Source of the DNA: Bemisia tabaci
Taxonomy: Eukaryota > Arthropoda > Insecta > Hemiptera > Aleyrodidae
DNA length: 64,000 nt
Reading direction: 5' to 3'
Assembly (NCBI RefSeq): GCF_918797505.1
Contig: NC_092793.1
Location: forward strand, 75,823,912 to 75,887,911
Shown here in pieces: positions 46,449 to 59,043 of the stretch. The notes beneath the pieces are model-generated. The model was not told where the DNA came from. It searched no databases and saw only the letters and a program-made list of their open reading frames with translations. Made by a program: the position numbers and the translations under genes. How positions within the stretch are numbered: the stretch's first letter is position 1; every line of letters begins with the position of its first letter.

Positions 46449-47902
46449 AAGGTAAGTGAAGGAAAAGTAACCCAGATAAGACAACGTCGCTCGCAGATGT
46501 CTCGAAGAGGTTAGGGCTTAAAGAAGCGCGTCTGGTAGCCGGTGCTGGCGGCACGCGGACACGCGGCAGGGCACCAATTGAAGGAAGGTAAATCCTACGA
46601 AAAGACGGCAAGAGCGTCTTACAATACATTGTTATAGATAAGACGACTCCGAAGCAAGAAGAGCGGCAGCTGCTGCTCAGACGCGTGACCGCCAGGTGCT
46701 GAGGTGCTCCTTCCACGCGCCGCCAGGTGACGCGGGGGTGCGGAGGGCCACCCGTGCCACCCCTCCCCCTGCCCCCCCCCCCCCCCGGTCCCGAGGGCTA
46801 TCGAGCGGCCGAATGATGAGTCTGGCCCCTGTAATGATAATATTATTATAATCACTCCGCATCTCTGGTGACCGGACCGAGCTCTTTTTGTTTCAGATCG
46901 ATTCCCGTCGGCTGCGGTTGTCGCAACTCCCAGGGCCGTCCCTAAGACGCTGCCTCGAGGATTCGGCACGCGCCCCAGGATGGGGCTGGAGCTCCCGTCA
47001 CGAAACTCCTCTCAGCACGACGTTTTGTGAGCAGGGACAATACTTTTCATCTCCCGAACCCTCTTACTCGGGTTTTTTGATGCCGATTAACCGATAGGCT
47101 ATTGGAGAAAATAGCATTCTCATGATTTGCACTTTTGGTGCTGAAGTGTGTCTGGGTGCTCAACAACATTGTTATAAGATTATTCAGGATTTTTTGCGAC
47201 CATCCACGGGACAGAGACGATATATTTTAGATACTCCGAAGTAACAATCTGAGTGACCGGGTGACGCGACAGTTTAGTTCGGGTGTCTTACGTAATTTTT
47301 GCTAAAGATGATTGATGAGCTACTTGCTGAGCATCAAATTCGCCAAATGTTGACCGATGAATGTCGGAATGGATATTTTGCTAGGCTAGTTTAGGCGAAA
47401 ATTAGTAGAAATAGTAAAAATAGTAGGGTAGCGGTGGCTGATTTTGTGGTAGAGAGGATGAAACAAGAACAAGTTAGCCGTTCATTTGTCTTCAGAGCAA
47501 TGCTGACCCATATACGATAAATAATAAGAAAAATACAGACTCAGAGAGCAGTGTGGTCCATTTCTGCAGTTAGATCCAAACCCAAGTAATAGGTTCAAAT
47601 AGTTACATGCTTGTAATTCACTCCAGTTTTGGAAGTCAGCGTTTTCTTCTTATGTTATACGTTGAACTTTTAACGAGCTCCTTCATTCTATGCGCTTCCT
47701 CATCGGGCAGATAGACCAAAGACTTACTCGGGAGTTATTATCATTGCAGTCTCGTGAACAGTAAACTCTATCAACTTGATTTCCGTCTGCTCATTAATGG
47801 CATTATCTTTTCAAGAAGTTGAGCGACGCGCGCCTTTGTCTCCAGTTGGTAGGCCAAAAAATATGTTGAAATTAAAATAATCTCACGCTCGGGAACCAAA
47901 CT
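46449..47902. other. unassigned, GC-rich at 46490-47080
   Basis: It has a run of 14 C near 46775-46788. No frame shows a domain. Confidence 0.4.
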
Positions 47903-47910
47903 TCTACTGT

Positions 47911-48087
47911 CAGGGCCGGATTTAGGGGGTGGCCACATGGGCCGCGGCCCATGGCAAAAAATTTAGGGGGCGGAAAATGTTACATTTTTATTCAAATGTA
48001 GGTATAAAGAAAAAAAATTACAAACGAGAAAAGGCGAAAAAAATCTCTCATTTCCTGAAAGTTAAAGTATAGTATTTTCTAATTCGT
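47911..48087. mobile_element. CAGGGCCGGATT hAT-like element, left part, running into a gap
   Basis: CAGGGCCGGATTTAGGGGGT, then GGCCACATGGGCCGCGGCCC, matches the left arms at 3684 and 39722. It follows those copies to AATTTCTAATTNGT-equivalent sequence and then enters the N run. The right end is not in the sequence after the gap. Confidence 0.85.
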
Positions 48088-48587
48088 NNNNNNNNNNNNN
48101 NNNNNNNNNNNNNNNNNNNNNNNNNNNNNNNNNNNNNNNNNNNNNNNNNNNNNNNNNNNNNNNNNNNNNNNNNNNNNNNNNNNNNNNNNNNNNNNNNNNN
48201 NNNNNNNNNNNNNNNNNNNNNNNNNNNNNNNNNNNNNNNNNNNNNNNNNNNNNNNNNNNNNNNNNNNNNNNNNNNNNNNNNNNNNNNNNNNNNNNNNNNN
48301 NNNNNNNNNNNNNNNNNNNNNNNNNNNNNNNNNNNNNNNNNNNNNNNNNNNNNNNNNNNNNNNNNNNNNNNNNNNNNNNNNNNNNNNNNNNNNNNNNNNN
48401 NNNNNNNNNNNNNNNNNNNNNNNNNNNNNNNNNNNNNNNNNNNNNNNNNNNNNNNNNNNNNNNNNNNNNNNNNNNNNNNNNNNNNNNNNNNNNNNNNNNN
48501 NNNNNNNNNNNNNNNNNNNNNNNNNNNNNNNNNNNNNNNNNNNNNNNNNNNNNNNNNNNNNNNNNNNNNNNNNNNNNNNNNNNNNNN
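48088..48587. other. assembly gap of exactly 500 N
   Basis: An exact round number points to a scaffold gap of unknown true size. Frames that cross it consist of undetermined residues. Confidence 0.99.
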
Positions 48588-48778
48588 GAGGAGGTGGCAA
48601 TTTTTACGAACTCACTGCACTTTTGCACCTCCATTTTTCGCCAAAAACGAAGTTTATTGTATTATTATGATCAGCAAATTCCTTCGTCATGATCCAGTTG
48701 AATTTTGAGGAGGACTTTATTCAGAAAAGTAAGCCGCTACTATACTCTATTCAGTAGTGCGGCAACTTTAACGTTCCG

Positions 48779-48920
48779 ATTGGACTACATTTTGCAATTG
48801 TAGGAACTACAATATCCAGCGCATCCCTAAAAACACATATGTCCCTGGGGAAACTAATGGTGCATACGATTTTTAAACTAAGCCAGAAATTTTAGTTCCT
48901 AATTGCAAGATGTAGTCCGA
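48779..48920. mobile_element. ACTACATTTTGCAATT inverted-repeat family, copy
   Basis: TTGGACTACATTTTGCAATT, then GTAGGAACTACAA, is mirrored by TTTTAGTTCCTAATTGCAAG, then ATGTAGTCC. The core CATATGTCCCTGGGGAAACTAATGG... is shared with 55464-55598. Confidence 0.7.
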
Positions 48921-49084
48921 CAGCTCTTTGTCTACTCTTTTTTTTCACAAAGAAGACTATATGGATGTACTGTTGGGATCGTAAAATTTCTTCCAACTTA
49001 GAAGACAAATCGTTTTTGCGGAAATAGCTGGGAATTCTATTTGCAGGACGAAAATGTTCACGCACTAACTGTTACTCTCGACAT

Positions 49085-49222
49085 TTGAACCACATTTTGC
49101 AATTCGGAACTGCGATTACAGGTCCGTCCGTAAAAGCGCATATCTGAATAGAATAAAATATGTCCCATGCGATGTTTCTCAAACAAACCAGAAATTGTAG
49201 TTCCTAATTGCAAAATTCAGTC
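49085..49222. mobile_element. ACTACATTTTGCAATT inverted-repeat family, copy
   Basis: AACCACATTTTGCAATTCGG on the left; GTAGTTCCTAATTGCAAAAT, then TCAGTCCA, on the right. Only 165 bp from the previous copy. Confidence 0.7.
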
Positions 49223-49930
49223 CATTTCCGGCTTGCAACACAACCGCGACCAGGGGCCAGAATTGGCGAAAATCGGCAGCGCCGCGCCGCAGGGGTAAAT
49301 CGCGAGCGAGCAGACAGACAGGGACGGGGTCGATATTACCCCATCCCCCGCGGCCCCCGGTCTGCCGGATGGCGCGGGAAAATCCTCCCTCTCGGCCGGA
49401 AAAATCCCAGGTTTCCGCCCCAGCTGGCACCGCCGCTAGGCGGAAGCGGAACGAGGAACGAAGACTTACAGTCTACAATTGCGCGCCGCGCCGCGTTGCA
49501 TCTTCTCTCCGCACTTGCACCACCTCCCCTCGCCCTCACGTGACTCCGCGAAATTTTCGCGTCCGCATCGCCGGTTGCCTATCCGTCTGCGCGGAAGGCG
49601 TTCTCGTGCCGCGGAGTGGGGAGTCGTAGTAACAACCGCTTGCAGTTCTTGCGTACGCTCCCCCCCCCTCCCCCCGCTTCGCCCGTTCTCCCGGCTCGGT
49701 CCCGGGGACAAACCTCGGCGGGCCTCGCTTATCTCCCGGCCCTCCCTTCAGTCCCTGAAAACGCCGGGAAAAATGAAGGAGGGACGAGGTCTTTGGCCCC
49801 GTTCTTTGTCCTCTTTCAACCCCTTCCTCCCCTCCATCCGCAGTGCATTCGCCAAGTCTGGTTCCGCGATAGTATGAGCAGTCCGCTAAAAAAATTTTCG
49901 CGATCTGCGAGGAAATTCGCTGAGAGAGCT
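49223..49930. other. GC-rich, CpG-dense island
   Basis: Sharply GC-richer than its flanks, with poly-C tracts at 49661-49675. Open frames occur on both strands, as base composition would give, and none has a recognised domain. It could be a promoter or first-exon region, but no exon can be drawn. Confidence 0.4.
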
Positions 49931-50563
49931 TAGTTGCATCGCACCTTGGGAAAAATAATTCAGTCACATTTAACCAAAAGAGTGGCTGATTTTTTTTTAT
50001 TATTATTTTTTTTTTTCAGGTATCTTGATCCAAGGGACTTGATCAAGCGTCTCGGAATATGTTTTTCGGGACTATTTTTTATAGCAAATATCATATATAA
50101 GAATTCAAAATCACGTAGAATTATTATTAATAAAGGTATATTTTCAATAGTTCCTATAGAAGTGACCATGTGATTTTTCAGATGTATAGGAAACTCTCCT
50201 AAACCTCTTTCAATTAACATTGTAGGTTAGTTTTTTCCGTTTAAAACGAAAAAAGCTCACGAATTTGCGTGCTTACATGGGTACTTTTGATGTAATCCAT
50301 CGAAACATACTGCAATTTAGCATGTATACGTTCGATTCATGATTAAAATATTCTCGCCTGAGCGTCCTTCTCCTCTGTTTGTTCTCACTCAGTGGACATA
50401 TCTCATTAGGTTAATGCAATCCTGGCCGCTACTTCCGCATTAAGACTGACGACTGACAAGTCTCCGTCAGAAACCGACTCAACATGAAAGCTGTCGTTTC
50501 ACTCATCGCCCTGATGCCTAATGTGCGGAAAACTTAATATATCTTCCACAGAAACATGCATAA
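49931..50563. other. unassigned AT-rich stretch
   Basis: No gene or repeat copy seen. Confidence 0.4.
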
Positions 50564-50705
50564 TCGAACTACATTCTGCAATGAGGAACTACGGTTTCTG
50601 ACTCATGCATTAAAACACCCATCTGCTCCAAGAGATCAATGGCACATACGTTATTTCTAATATAAGCCAGGAATAGTAGCTCCTCCCAAAATGCAGTCCA
50701 ATTTA
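50564..50705. mobile_element. ACTACATTTTGCAATT inverted-repeat family, copy
   Basis: GAACTACATTCTGCAATGAG, then GAACTACGG, on the left; AGTAGCTCCTCCCAAAATGC, then AGTCCAAT, on the right. Confidence 0.65.
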
Positions 50706-51492
50706 AAGTTAATCTTTAGCAGCTCGTAATGAGAAAGTTTACCGCGTAAGGGACGCCACCGCTGTGTTTTGATTTTTGGTTTACGCCCTTATAGTCCGCA
50801 CAGCTCAACGTGAGCCCTTCCGCTATCATGGAAATTACAATCAGAGGAAATCCTGATAATATTGGTGGTGCGTAAGTTGTACCTAGAATATTCTCCTTCC
50901 TATTGACACTAAATTAGATAAGAGAGATGATCTCTAAAGCTCCAAATATTAATCTTAGAAAAAAAACCGGTAACCAATAAGAACTTGATGCGACTAATTA
51001 CGAGTGGTGGTGTCTCAATCCATATATGCAACGTTATCATTCACCCTTTAAACTTTGTGGTAGTTTCACTGAATCAGTGGTAATTCACAGGCTCCCTGGT
51101 AGTGGCAACACTGTTATTTCTCTATTTAAATGTATGTAGAACAATCGATTATTGGCGAGGCAGCTTGCCTCACCCAAAAGCGATATTTTCAATGAATTTA
51201 AATTGAGGAAAAATAGTGTTGCCAACTTGCAAAATCACCACTGCGATAAGGGCGATTCTCGCATGTTAGCACCTTTGCCGCACAGCGGAACCAACGAGCC
51301 GAGGAGTTTGGACTTGACATTTTTATGTTTATTTCATCACATCATGAATTTTAAGGAGTGCCTTTTGGAGGAAATTTAAGGAAAACCCCCATGAAACCAA
51401 TTTCAATCATTTACGTACCATATTAATGAAGATGTAAGCTTTTAAAGTTTCCCTATTATATTCAACCTGTCGTATTAACTCCCTCCACTGTA
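50706..51492. other. unassigned stretch
   Basis: No gene or repeat copy seen. Confidence 0.4.
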
Positions 51493-51740
51493 AGCTGTGC
51501 TGAAGTAAAACGCCTTGTGAACAGGAGCACTTGAATTTGCTCAAATAATCGTTTTAAAAATATATATTTTTGAGAAAGGAACAAATATTTTCTCCAGAAT
51601 TTTTAAGTTCTCCGGGTTGGATCGTGAATAAGGTTATGCGGAAAATTTTTTGGAAAGAAAAAAATATCAAAGATTCTCCAAAAAATTCGTATCTTTTAAG
51701 AGAAAATTTGGTAACATTCAAATAATTTATCGGCAGTCTG
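51493..51740. mobile_element. GCCGTGCTAAGG family, degenerate copy
   Basis: GCTGTGCTGAAGTAAAACGCC on the left and GAGAAAATTTGGTAACATTC, then AAATAATTTATCGGCAGTC, on the right follow the family order with many changes. Confidence 0.5.
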
Positions 51741-51937
51741 TCGCAGAAGAAAACTTCAGAGAGCTGGTTTGTATTTCTATGAATGCATGTAAAATAATCA
51801 ATGTTACATCAATTAAAAGCAATTGCCGATTTATAATTTAGAATCGACTTGAATGGAGGATACAATTATCGCACTATTATCTTCGTGCAAGAATTCCCAC
51901 CGTACTGCGAAATGTGGCGTTTCAATTGGACGTATTT

Positions 51938-52036
51938 CTATCAAGCGGAACTATGTGCATTAAGATATGAGCCATAAGACCCATAAGAATACATTCGTAA
52001 CAGGGCTCACGTCATAATGCACATAGTTCCGTTTGA
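51938..52036. repeat. 99-bp fold-back
   Basis: ATCAAGCGGAACTATGTGCA, then TTAAGATATGAGCC, is mirrored by GGGCTCACGTCATAATGCAC, then ATAGTTCCGTTTGAT. The loop is about 30 bases. Non-coding. Confidence 0.75.
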
Positions 52037-52045
52037 TATGAGTCT

Positions 52046-53759
52046 AAACCTCCGATGAAATCTGTGAACAATTCTGACGGACGAGATTTTGCAGATTCCG
52101 AGACATTTTTTATTTTGTCCTCTCTTGGCAGCTGGGATTAAGAGGTTGTAGTGGACGAAGAGTACGCACGGCTTGTTGCGTCTCTCCGAAATCCAGGCGC
52201 TCGGTATGTAATAAGGCCGAGAGGATTGCTATGGTATGTATCATTCATATGAGGAAGCACTCAGTTACCCCTTTTTACATAACATGTGGCACTTCTCGGA
52301 TCCACTGCTACAATTTTTATCGCAAACAAATATATTTTCGAGCGGAAACTTTTGGAGAATTTTTTTTTTTTTTTTTAATCACCAGGATAGGTCTCAAAGA
52401 CATACGTGCACCTGCTTTGATCGTAGTATTTATAGTGTATGAAACGTTAGTTGAGAGCCTGCAACCGATAGATGGCCTCTCTGCACCCATCTTTTTAAAT
52501 GGAAACATTAATGAAATAGCGCTGCATCCACAAGGGCTCTCATTGAAAATAGAATAATTTGGCATAAAAACGTCGGATTTCCCCTTGAGCAAAGAAGGTT
52601 GGGGGAAGGGGTGGGGAGAAATCTACTCGGTCTCTCTCAAGTAATATGAAGAGTTTTTCTGAGGAAGTTACAAGTCTTTCACCTTTAAAATTTTAATTAG
52701 ATTAAATTGTCCTTAGAAACAGAACACAATTGTTCCCGAGACGACTCAATTTTCCAAAAATTTTTGAGGCCCCACTGAAACCTCTTTCGTGCTATGGAAA
52801 TCTCCCGAATCCCTCTTTTAGAGAAAGGGGAGTCCCATAGATTCTCCTTGTGGAGAATCTATGGAGGGTGCTCTTGTATTCCCCCAGACCCGCCTCATGA
52901 GGTGCCCCTATAGCCCTTTCGTGAAAAGTTCATAGTTAACCCATGAATTTTACACAATTATGTCTGGAAAGCTATTGTTTCACTCCAACGCCGCTACTCT
53001 ATTTAACCTGCAATAACGGATCGGATATTTTCGTCCATTTTCTGATTGAAAAAGTTATGAAATTCCACGATGTTACTTCCGGAGGCCAAAAATTGTCTCC
53101 ATGCCAAAACTGCGGTCTCAATATCTACGACCATGCATCCATTCAAGTTTGTGAATAAATGATACATAGAGTGCCCAAAGAATTGAGGATCTCTAAGCGT
53201 TGCTAAGTCGGTCATCAAGAAGGTAATATCCTTTGCTGTGCGTCCCACGCCTCAAAGTTTGCTAAAAGTTTTGCAGGTAAAAGAGCTAAATTAATAAGGT
53301 ATATCCACTTGTCTCAAGAGGTCGAACTTTATTTTTCCACTCAGACACGCACGTCACCATGTCGACGGTAGGCTCTTAAATTATTTCGAAACCCACGCCG
53401 ACCAAACAAAATAATAAGTTAAGTCACTTCAATTAAATTAGAGAGGTTACCAGCGCATCTCAAAAGTTATTTTTAAACTTCTCCTTGAAAACCGAACAAA
53501 AAGCACAGTTTCCTATTTCCTCGGTTTTCATGTTTGAACTTTCCTTTTTTTCAATTTGTCGGGCAACGACAGCCTTGATCAAGGCTCTCTTTCTCTGATA
53601 CCTTGACTCCTTTTATATACAATTCTCCAATCATCTACAAGGTTGAAAAATAAGTCGAGTCACAGGTTAATCGTATATTATAAAGGTGTTCCACATGAGT
53701 CAATAGTAATTCTCGCAAATTGTTAACACAGGGTTTCGTTCATTAAAATGCATGCAGGC
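52046..53759. other. unassigned stretch
   Basis: No gene recognised. Open frames up to about 108 codons contain homopolymer-encoded runs and no domain. Confidence 0.4.
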
Positions 53760-54050
53760 TGCTTTATTAACCATCGATTGTTCATGATGGTTTAAATGGA
53801 ATAAAACCGATTTTGCCATTTTGCGAGCATCACCTCCCTCTCTAGAGCAAAGAAATTACTCAATCCTCAATGTTCAGTAACATCCAAAGGGAATTGAAGA
53901 TGTCTTTTTTTTGCCCTCTCATCGTTGCTGTTACGCGAATTTTATTTAGAGGTTCTATTTTTCTCCATTTACAACTATGAAAAAGTATCGATTCTTGGCG
54001 GAGTCAGGTGCTCTGACAAGAATCGATTATTTAACATAGGTTTAAATTAT
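53760..54050. repeat. possible degenerate 165-bp fold-back family traces
   Basis: ATCGATTGTTCATGATGGTTTAAATGG-like sequence at about 53774 and AATCGATTATTTAACATAGG, then TTTAAAT, at about 54021 resemble the family's arms. Ends and target duplication are missing. Confidence 0.35.
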
Positions 54051-55463
54051 GAGAATCCGGTGTTGCCGAATTGCTGGACCCGCCTTATTTGGGAACTTCC
54101 GATTCGGTGACTAACGAATCGCAACGTTGGTGCATGATTTTGGTACCACCTCGCGAGGTGGTTCTAAAAAAGGTTCGACCTATTGAAACCCAACAGATCT
54201 GATTGGTTGAATCTGGTAAAACGGTGTCCACTGGTGTTGGTGATTGAAAAGACAAACCAGGACAGAACTTCCCAAAGAGGCTCGGAACTTTAAATAAAAT
54301 TCGCTTCCTGTCGATGAGCCCCCTGAAGCCTCCAGATTGGAAAAGGGAAAGGGCCTTCAGAACCCGATTGAATCTAAATTTCGGAATTGTGGTGTTGATG
54401 ATGATTATATTATATTCGTTGAAAATTTTGATCCATAAAAAATTAGATTCTACACAAGGGAGAACTTGTAAAAATGTCTAATTCAATATTTAAAGAAAAA
54501 AACATTTTTTTAGTTCAAACGTTATTGTGGTGTGTTTCTGTTAAACTCAACCCATATCTCTATCATCATAATATCACCTTCTGAAAATAGAACGACTCTA
54601 GAGGTTTAACGGTTCTAATTAACTTCAATGTTTCTACCCCGTCATCGATTATTAATGGAAAAAGCTTTTATTTAATTTTATCGGATGAGCAAAGAAAAAA
54701 CGTATAGAAGGTGAAACTCCCAAACCACATATCTCGTTTGCGGTGTTCAAAAAGCTCCACGCCCAATTTATTTTTTTAAAAGAAAACAAATCAAAATCAT
54801 CACTTGAATTTTCCCATAATTTTTTCTGCACAGTGGAAGGAAAATCTTAGAAGTTCCGAGGAATTGACATTGAATAGTTTTCCATTGAAAAAAATAAAGT
54901 ATGCCGGGAAGTGTGCAACGTCGCAAAGCGAGATACATGGTCTGATTGATTCACCGTCGATAGTCGATGAACTCGTTTCGCGCATTGCGTAGTACCCTCG
55001 CATAGAGCAGCATGTTAAATTCCATGATATTTCAAAAAGCATTGCCCTCTGAAATTCAAAAGAAGATCTTTGAATGGTTTTGTGGTTACTCATGGTGATT
55101 TTCTCCCCAAATCTTGCCCCTTAAATTAAGAATTAAATTGACTTCATTGCCTCGCCGAAGATCACGACTCAAGATTGATCCGAAATGAGGTCCATTCAGC
55201 CCCATTTTAATGCTAAAAAGATATTTTCTTTGTATTGAGCGATGTCACCCTTATCTCAAAGGTCCCTCATCCGAACGAGATCTACCTCATGTTCAGGGAG
55301 ACAATGCGGGCCATTTTGACAATCTGCGCGTGCGCCTATGCGCGTCGATGCGTCTAAGTTCGCCACAAAAAGACGCTCCTCTAATCGATCTGAATTCAAG
55401 CATGTCATCCAAGGAAAAACCTCGTCAGAGCAATCGAACATTGCCAAACTACTCACCATAATA
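54051..55463. other. unassigned stretch
   Basis: No gene or repeat copy seen. Confidence 0.4.
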
Positions 55464-55598
55464 GGACTACATTTTGGAACTATAAATTCTGGTTCTTCTG
55501 GAAAAACACTTATGTGCATAGGGAAACTAATGGCACATGCGTTGTTTTTAAACCGGGCTAGAATCTATTGCTCCAAATTGCAAAATCTAGTTCAATAT
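55464..55598. mobile_element. ACTACATTTTGCAATT inverted-repeat family, diverged copy
   Basis: AGGACTACATTTTGGAACTA on the left; CTCCAAATTGCAAAATCTAG, then TTCAAT, on the right; shared core GCATAGGGAAACTAATGGCA. Confidence 0.6.
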
Positions 55599-56757
55599 AT
55601 TAGTTTGAGAGAGGAGTCGTCGGCATTTTTCACAGAATTTCGAGGTATAAAAGAATAAATTGCACGGCGTTAAGGAGAGGAGTCAAACCATATCAGTTTT
55701 ACATAAAAACGGTAGGTGGTGCAGATTTTTTAAAACATTTCAGAGAATCTTTTTCATCGCACTAAGCGAGTTTTTTTAAAATATTCAAAGGAATCTGCAC
55801 AAACGGTCTCTTTTAAAAAATTAAATTGCCCAGTTTTTGGCAATAGCTGATGTGCCTTGATTCCTTCATGCTAAAGGCGGTCCGATTGCAACTAAAACTC
55901 TTCGAAAAATTGAACTGGACAAAATCTCAAGTTTTTCAGAAATTCCGTAGCTTATCGGACGAGAATTGGCAATGGCCAGTTGCTGGTGCGGTGTTTTGCG
56001 TTAAGACGGCGGAGATGGATCTGAATTCAAACACGAGACATCCTGAAAGATGGAGAAACAACAAAAAATAAAGGAACTTATTCAAATGTAACTGGAGTGA
56101 ATCCCACATTGTAGGAAATCAGGTCCCCCTCGCATCAGGGTCGCGGCAACTGTCGCGGGCTGAGGGTAGGTTACGCTCCTGCCTTTTGTAATACAGTTAC
56201 AATGGGATTTTTTTGCAAAGGTTGCGATGAAGAAATAGTCGCCCTCAAGGATTCGCGACCACGCCGCCAAATCGCTCGTTACCTGGACGGCTCCGATTGG
56301 GGATTACTATAGGAGGTTGGGTTTTATTTGCGAGGTTTGGCAAATGTGGAGGTCCTGTTCGAATAGACGACCCAATGACGAAACTAGTTCGGCACGGTGA
56401 CCATTCCTGTATGCTTGTATCTGCGGTCCTCCTCTGCGTTGCAACATCCTTGGGTCGCCGAAATTCTTCTTCAACAGCTGCCGATGTTGCCATCACTAGT
56501 TTTTTCCGTTCAAAATCTGTGCAAAATTGAAAAAGAAGCTAAGTGTCGCAAAAAACACGAGGAATATGTGTTTAAAGTCTGCATTGGGCCACTATCCAGT
56601 GCTAAGGAAAAACGCCGTACATGGGTAGATGGTGCGCACCAGTCACCATTTGATCGGAATTTGACGGGAATTTGATCGTGTAATCAAGCCATTACGGTGA
56701 GCACAGGTTAAATTGCAAATATACGAATGAATAATCTGAATTGTATTGTATTTGGAT
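55599..56757. other. unassigned, with a short family fragment
   Basis: 56598-56620 carries GTGCTAAGGAAAAACGCCGT, a lone left end of the GCCGTGCTAAGG family. No gene seen. Confidence 0.45.
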
Positions 56758-56991
56758 TGCATTTGGCAAAAAGAAACCGAGAGCATTCCGATGTTGCTAG
56801 GATTATGCAACTTTCATTCTTTATAATGAAATTACTGAAATCATGCAGGTAATTTTTGTCTTGACATCATACTTGATTGAGAATAGAGATAAAACTTTTT
56901 TGATGATCAGTCTATATTTGCAAGGTAAAAAAAGTTGCATACTCTTGGCGACATTGGAATACTCTTGGCTCCTTTTTTCAAAATGCAAATC
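56758..56991. mobile_element. inverted-repeat element (TTGCATTTTGCAAAAAAG family), copy 2
   Basis: TTGCATTTGGCAAAAAGAAA, then CCGAGAGCATTCCGATG, on the left; ATTGGAATACTCTTGGCTCC, then TTTTTTCAAAATGCAA, on the right. Confidence 0.65.
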
Positions 56992-58568
56992 ATTTAATCT
57001 GTGTTAAAAATACTTGTTGATATCTCGCCCAGAAGTTGAATTTCGAGCTTTCCGTTGCGTGAATCGTTTTTTGCGGATATTTTGAAGAGTAAATTAAAGT
57101 GTGCCTTTTTTCCTGATTCAGACTCTTTCTAGTATAACCTATTTCAATGAAACCCTAATACACATAAATGTAACCCCTGAGGAAAAGAGGTACCATAGCC
57201 TACAAATTTAGACTCGAGTGAATAACTGCTGGAGCGTAGAGGTACAGTATTGTGTTGAAAATTCAAAAAATAAATTCTAAAATGTATACGAATATTCCCT
57301 CGTCCTACAGCCATTCTAAGGATTGAAAATAATGTGTCTTAACGAATACTCGAATAGACAAATTAATGGGGCAAAAGGGAAAAGGAAAAATGTTAAATCC
57401 AATCTTAAAGACGATTTTATTCAAAATTTCCGGGAGTGTAAAATTGTCCTCATTAATGAAGTGCCTTACACTACAAGATAACCATAAGTGCGGACGTAAA
57501 ATTTATTTCTATCAATGGGGTGTTGAGGCACATTTTCAAGGTCCTGCCATTCATAAACATAGAAAACATTTTAGCTTCGAAAATATTCATCATTGAAGCA
57601 AATTAGTTCGTCGTAAACACGTTGGCTAAAATATTATTCAAATAAAGTCGTGTCCTGCAATGATATCCCTTCCCAAAGGATCTCATTTACAAGTTCGTAA
57701 AAGTGACGAATGCATGAATATCAATTTCAAGTTCAGCGTCATTAACATTGAAAAAGCCGGGACCGCTCCCACGTATTGCAAATGTAAACATATAGCTTGA
57801 AAATAAAAGGACTTCTCCATGGTCCCGATCGTATCCCCCAGACGGGGGTACTAAATGATTTAAGGAAATCTCGAGGGATGTTCGCTCCCCCTTCAAGCTG
57901 GATTCCCCCACTGCTTGCTCGCACATCGAACTTTTGCGCGAATATGAGTGAACGTAAGCACACCAAGACATTGTTGCCGCTTTACCGAGAAAAATTCGAC
58001 TTTCACTCACAGAGGATGATCCAGGATTATGCGCTAAAATTTCAGATCTCAGGGGTCAATGTTTTGAATCGAGATAGGAACTTATAAAAGAAGGGACTTT
58101 TTCAAAACTGTCTCGGAACTGTAGGCACCCTTATGAAAGTAGTTTTCTTGTTTCTACTAATCATTGTGACTGTCATGTAAAAAATTAAAACGAAATTGTT
58201 CAAAGAACCATAGCGCTCCACAGATGTTTTATTTTGAACAAAGAAGAGTTATTCTGGGAAGGTATTAATTTTTCACAAACTCTGATTTTGGCTGCTGGAG
58301 CACACACATCTATTATTTCCTCACGACATGAGTTAATCTTAAAAACAGGTTACAGGCCAATTTACACGGAGATATGTGACCTGTGCGCAAGTAAATTGCT
58401 GTGTAAGTAAAAAAAAAAAAAAATAAAAAAAAACAAAACAAACAAACAAACAAACAATAGAGAGCTTGAAATTACCCTTCAACAACGATATTTGTGGGGA
58501 AATTAATGCCTCTCACTTAGGAGGCCACTTCTCCATTTCCAAAAGTAAGTGATTTTGTGAAGACGGTG
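56992..58568. other. unassigned, with an A/(CAAA)n tract
   Basis: 58407-58456 is poly(A) passing into (CAAA)n. No gene recognised. Confidence 0.45.
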
Positions 58569-58984
58569 CACTGAAAAAAAGTACTCGACGTTTTTACCAA
58601 GGTCTGTTGGTACCTTTACCATCTCACTTTTTTTTACCAATTATTGGTAATTTTACCAAGACAGTACTGGTAAGCTTACCTAAAAACCGGAATTTTTACT
58701 GTCTTTTCAGGTAAAAATACCACTTTCATTGGTAATCAATTCCCGGTAACTTTGCCATTTTATCTCGGTAATTCTACCACAGTCGATATAAAATATTGGC
58801 GTTTTTACCACGGTCCAGTAAAATTACCGAGAAAGTTCAATAATTTTACCGAGATTTCTCGGTAAAATTACCAATTCCATAAATGGTAATTTTACCAAGA
58901 AAAAACTGGGATCAAATAGAACCCTGAATTCTTGGTAATTTTACCCTTTTCTTAGTAAATACACCGAGATTTTTATTTTCAGTG
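58569..58984 (-). mobile_element. GGTAA/TTACC-rich inverted-repeat element, copy 2
   Basis: CACTGAAAAAAAGT on the left and TTTATTTTCAGTG on the right. The body is the inverse of 5913-6327. Confidence 0.85.
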
Positions 58985-59043
58985 TGTTGTTAATTACATG
59001 CATGGAAAATAATCATTCTGCCCCGTCTACAACCGGGGAATGG

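Noticed and set aside
48062..48634. Long minus-strand frames of 173-190 codons
   Set aside because: They consist of undetermined residues from the N gap.
49179..49967. Frames of 80-143 codons on both strands
   Set aside because: Expected from high GC content; compositionally biased (R, P, G) with no motif or splice context.
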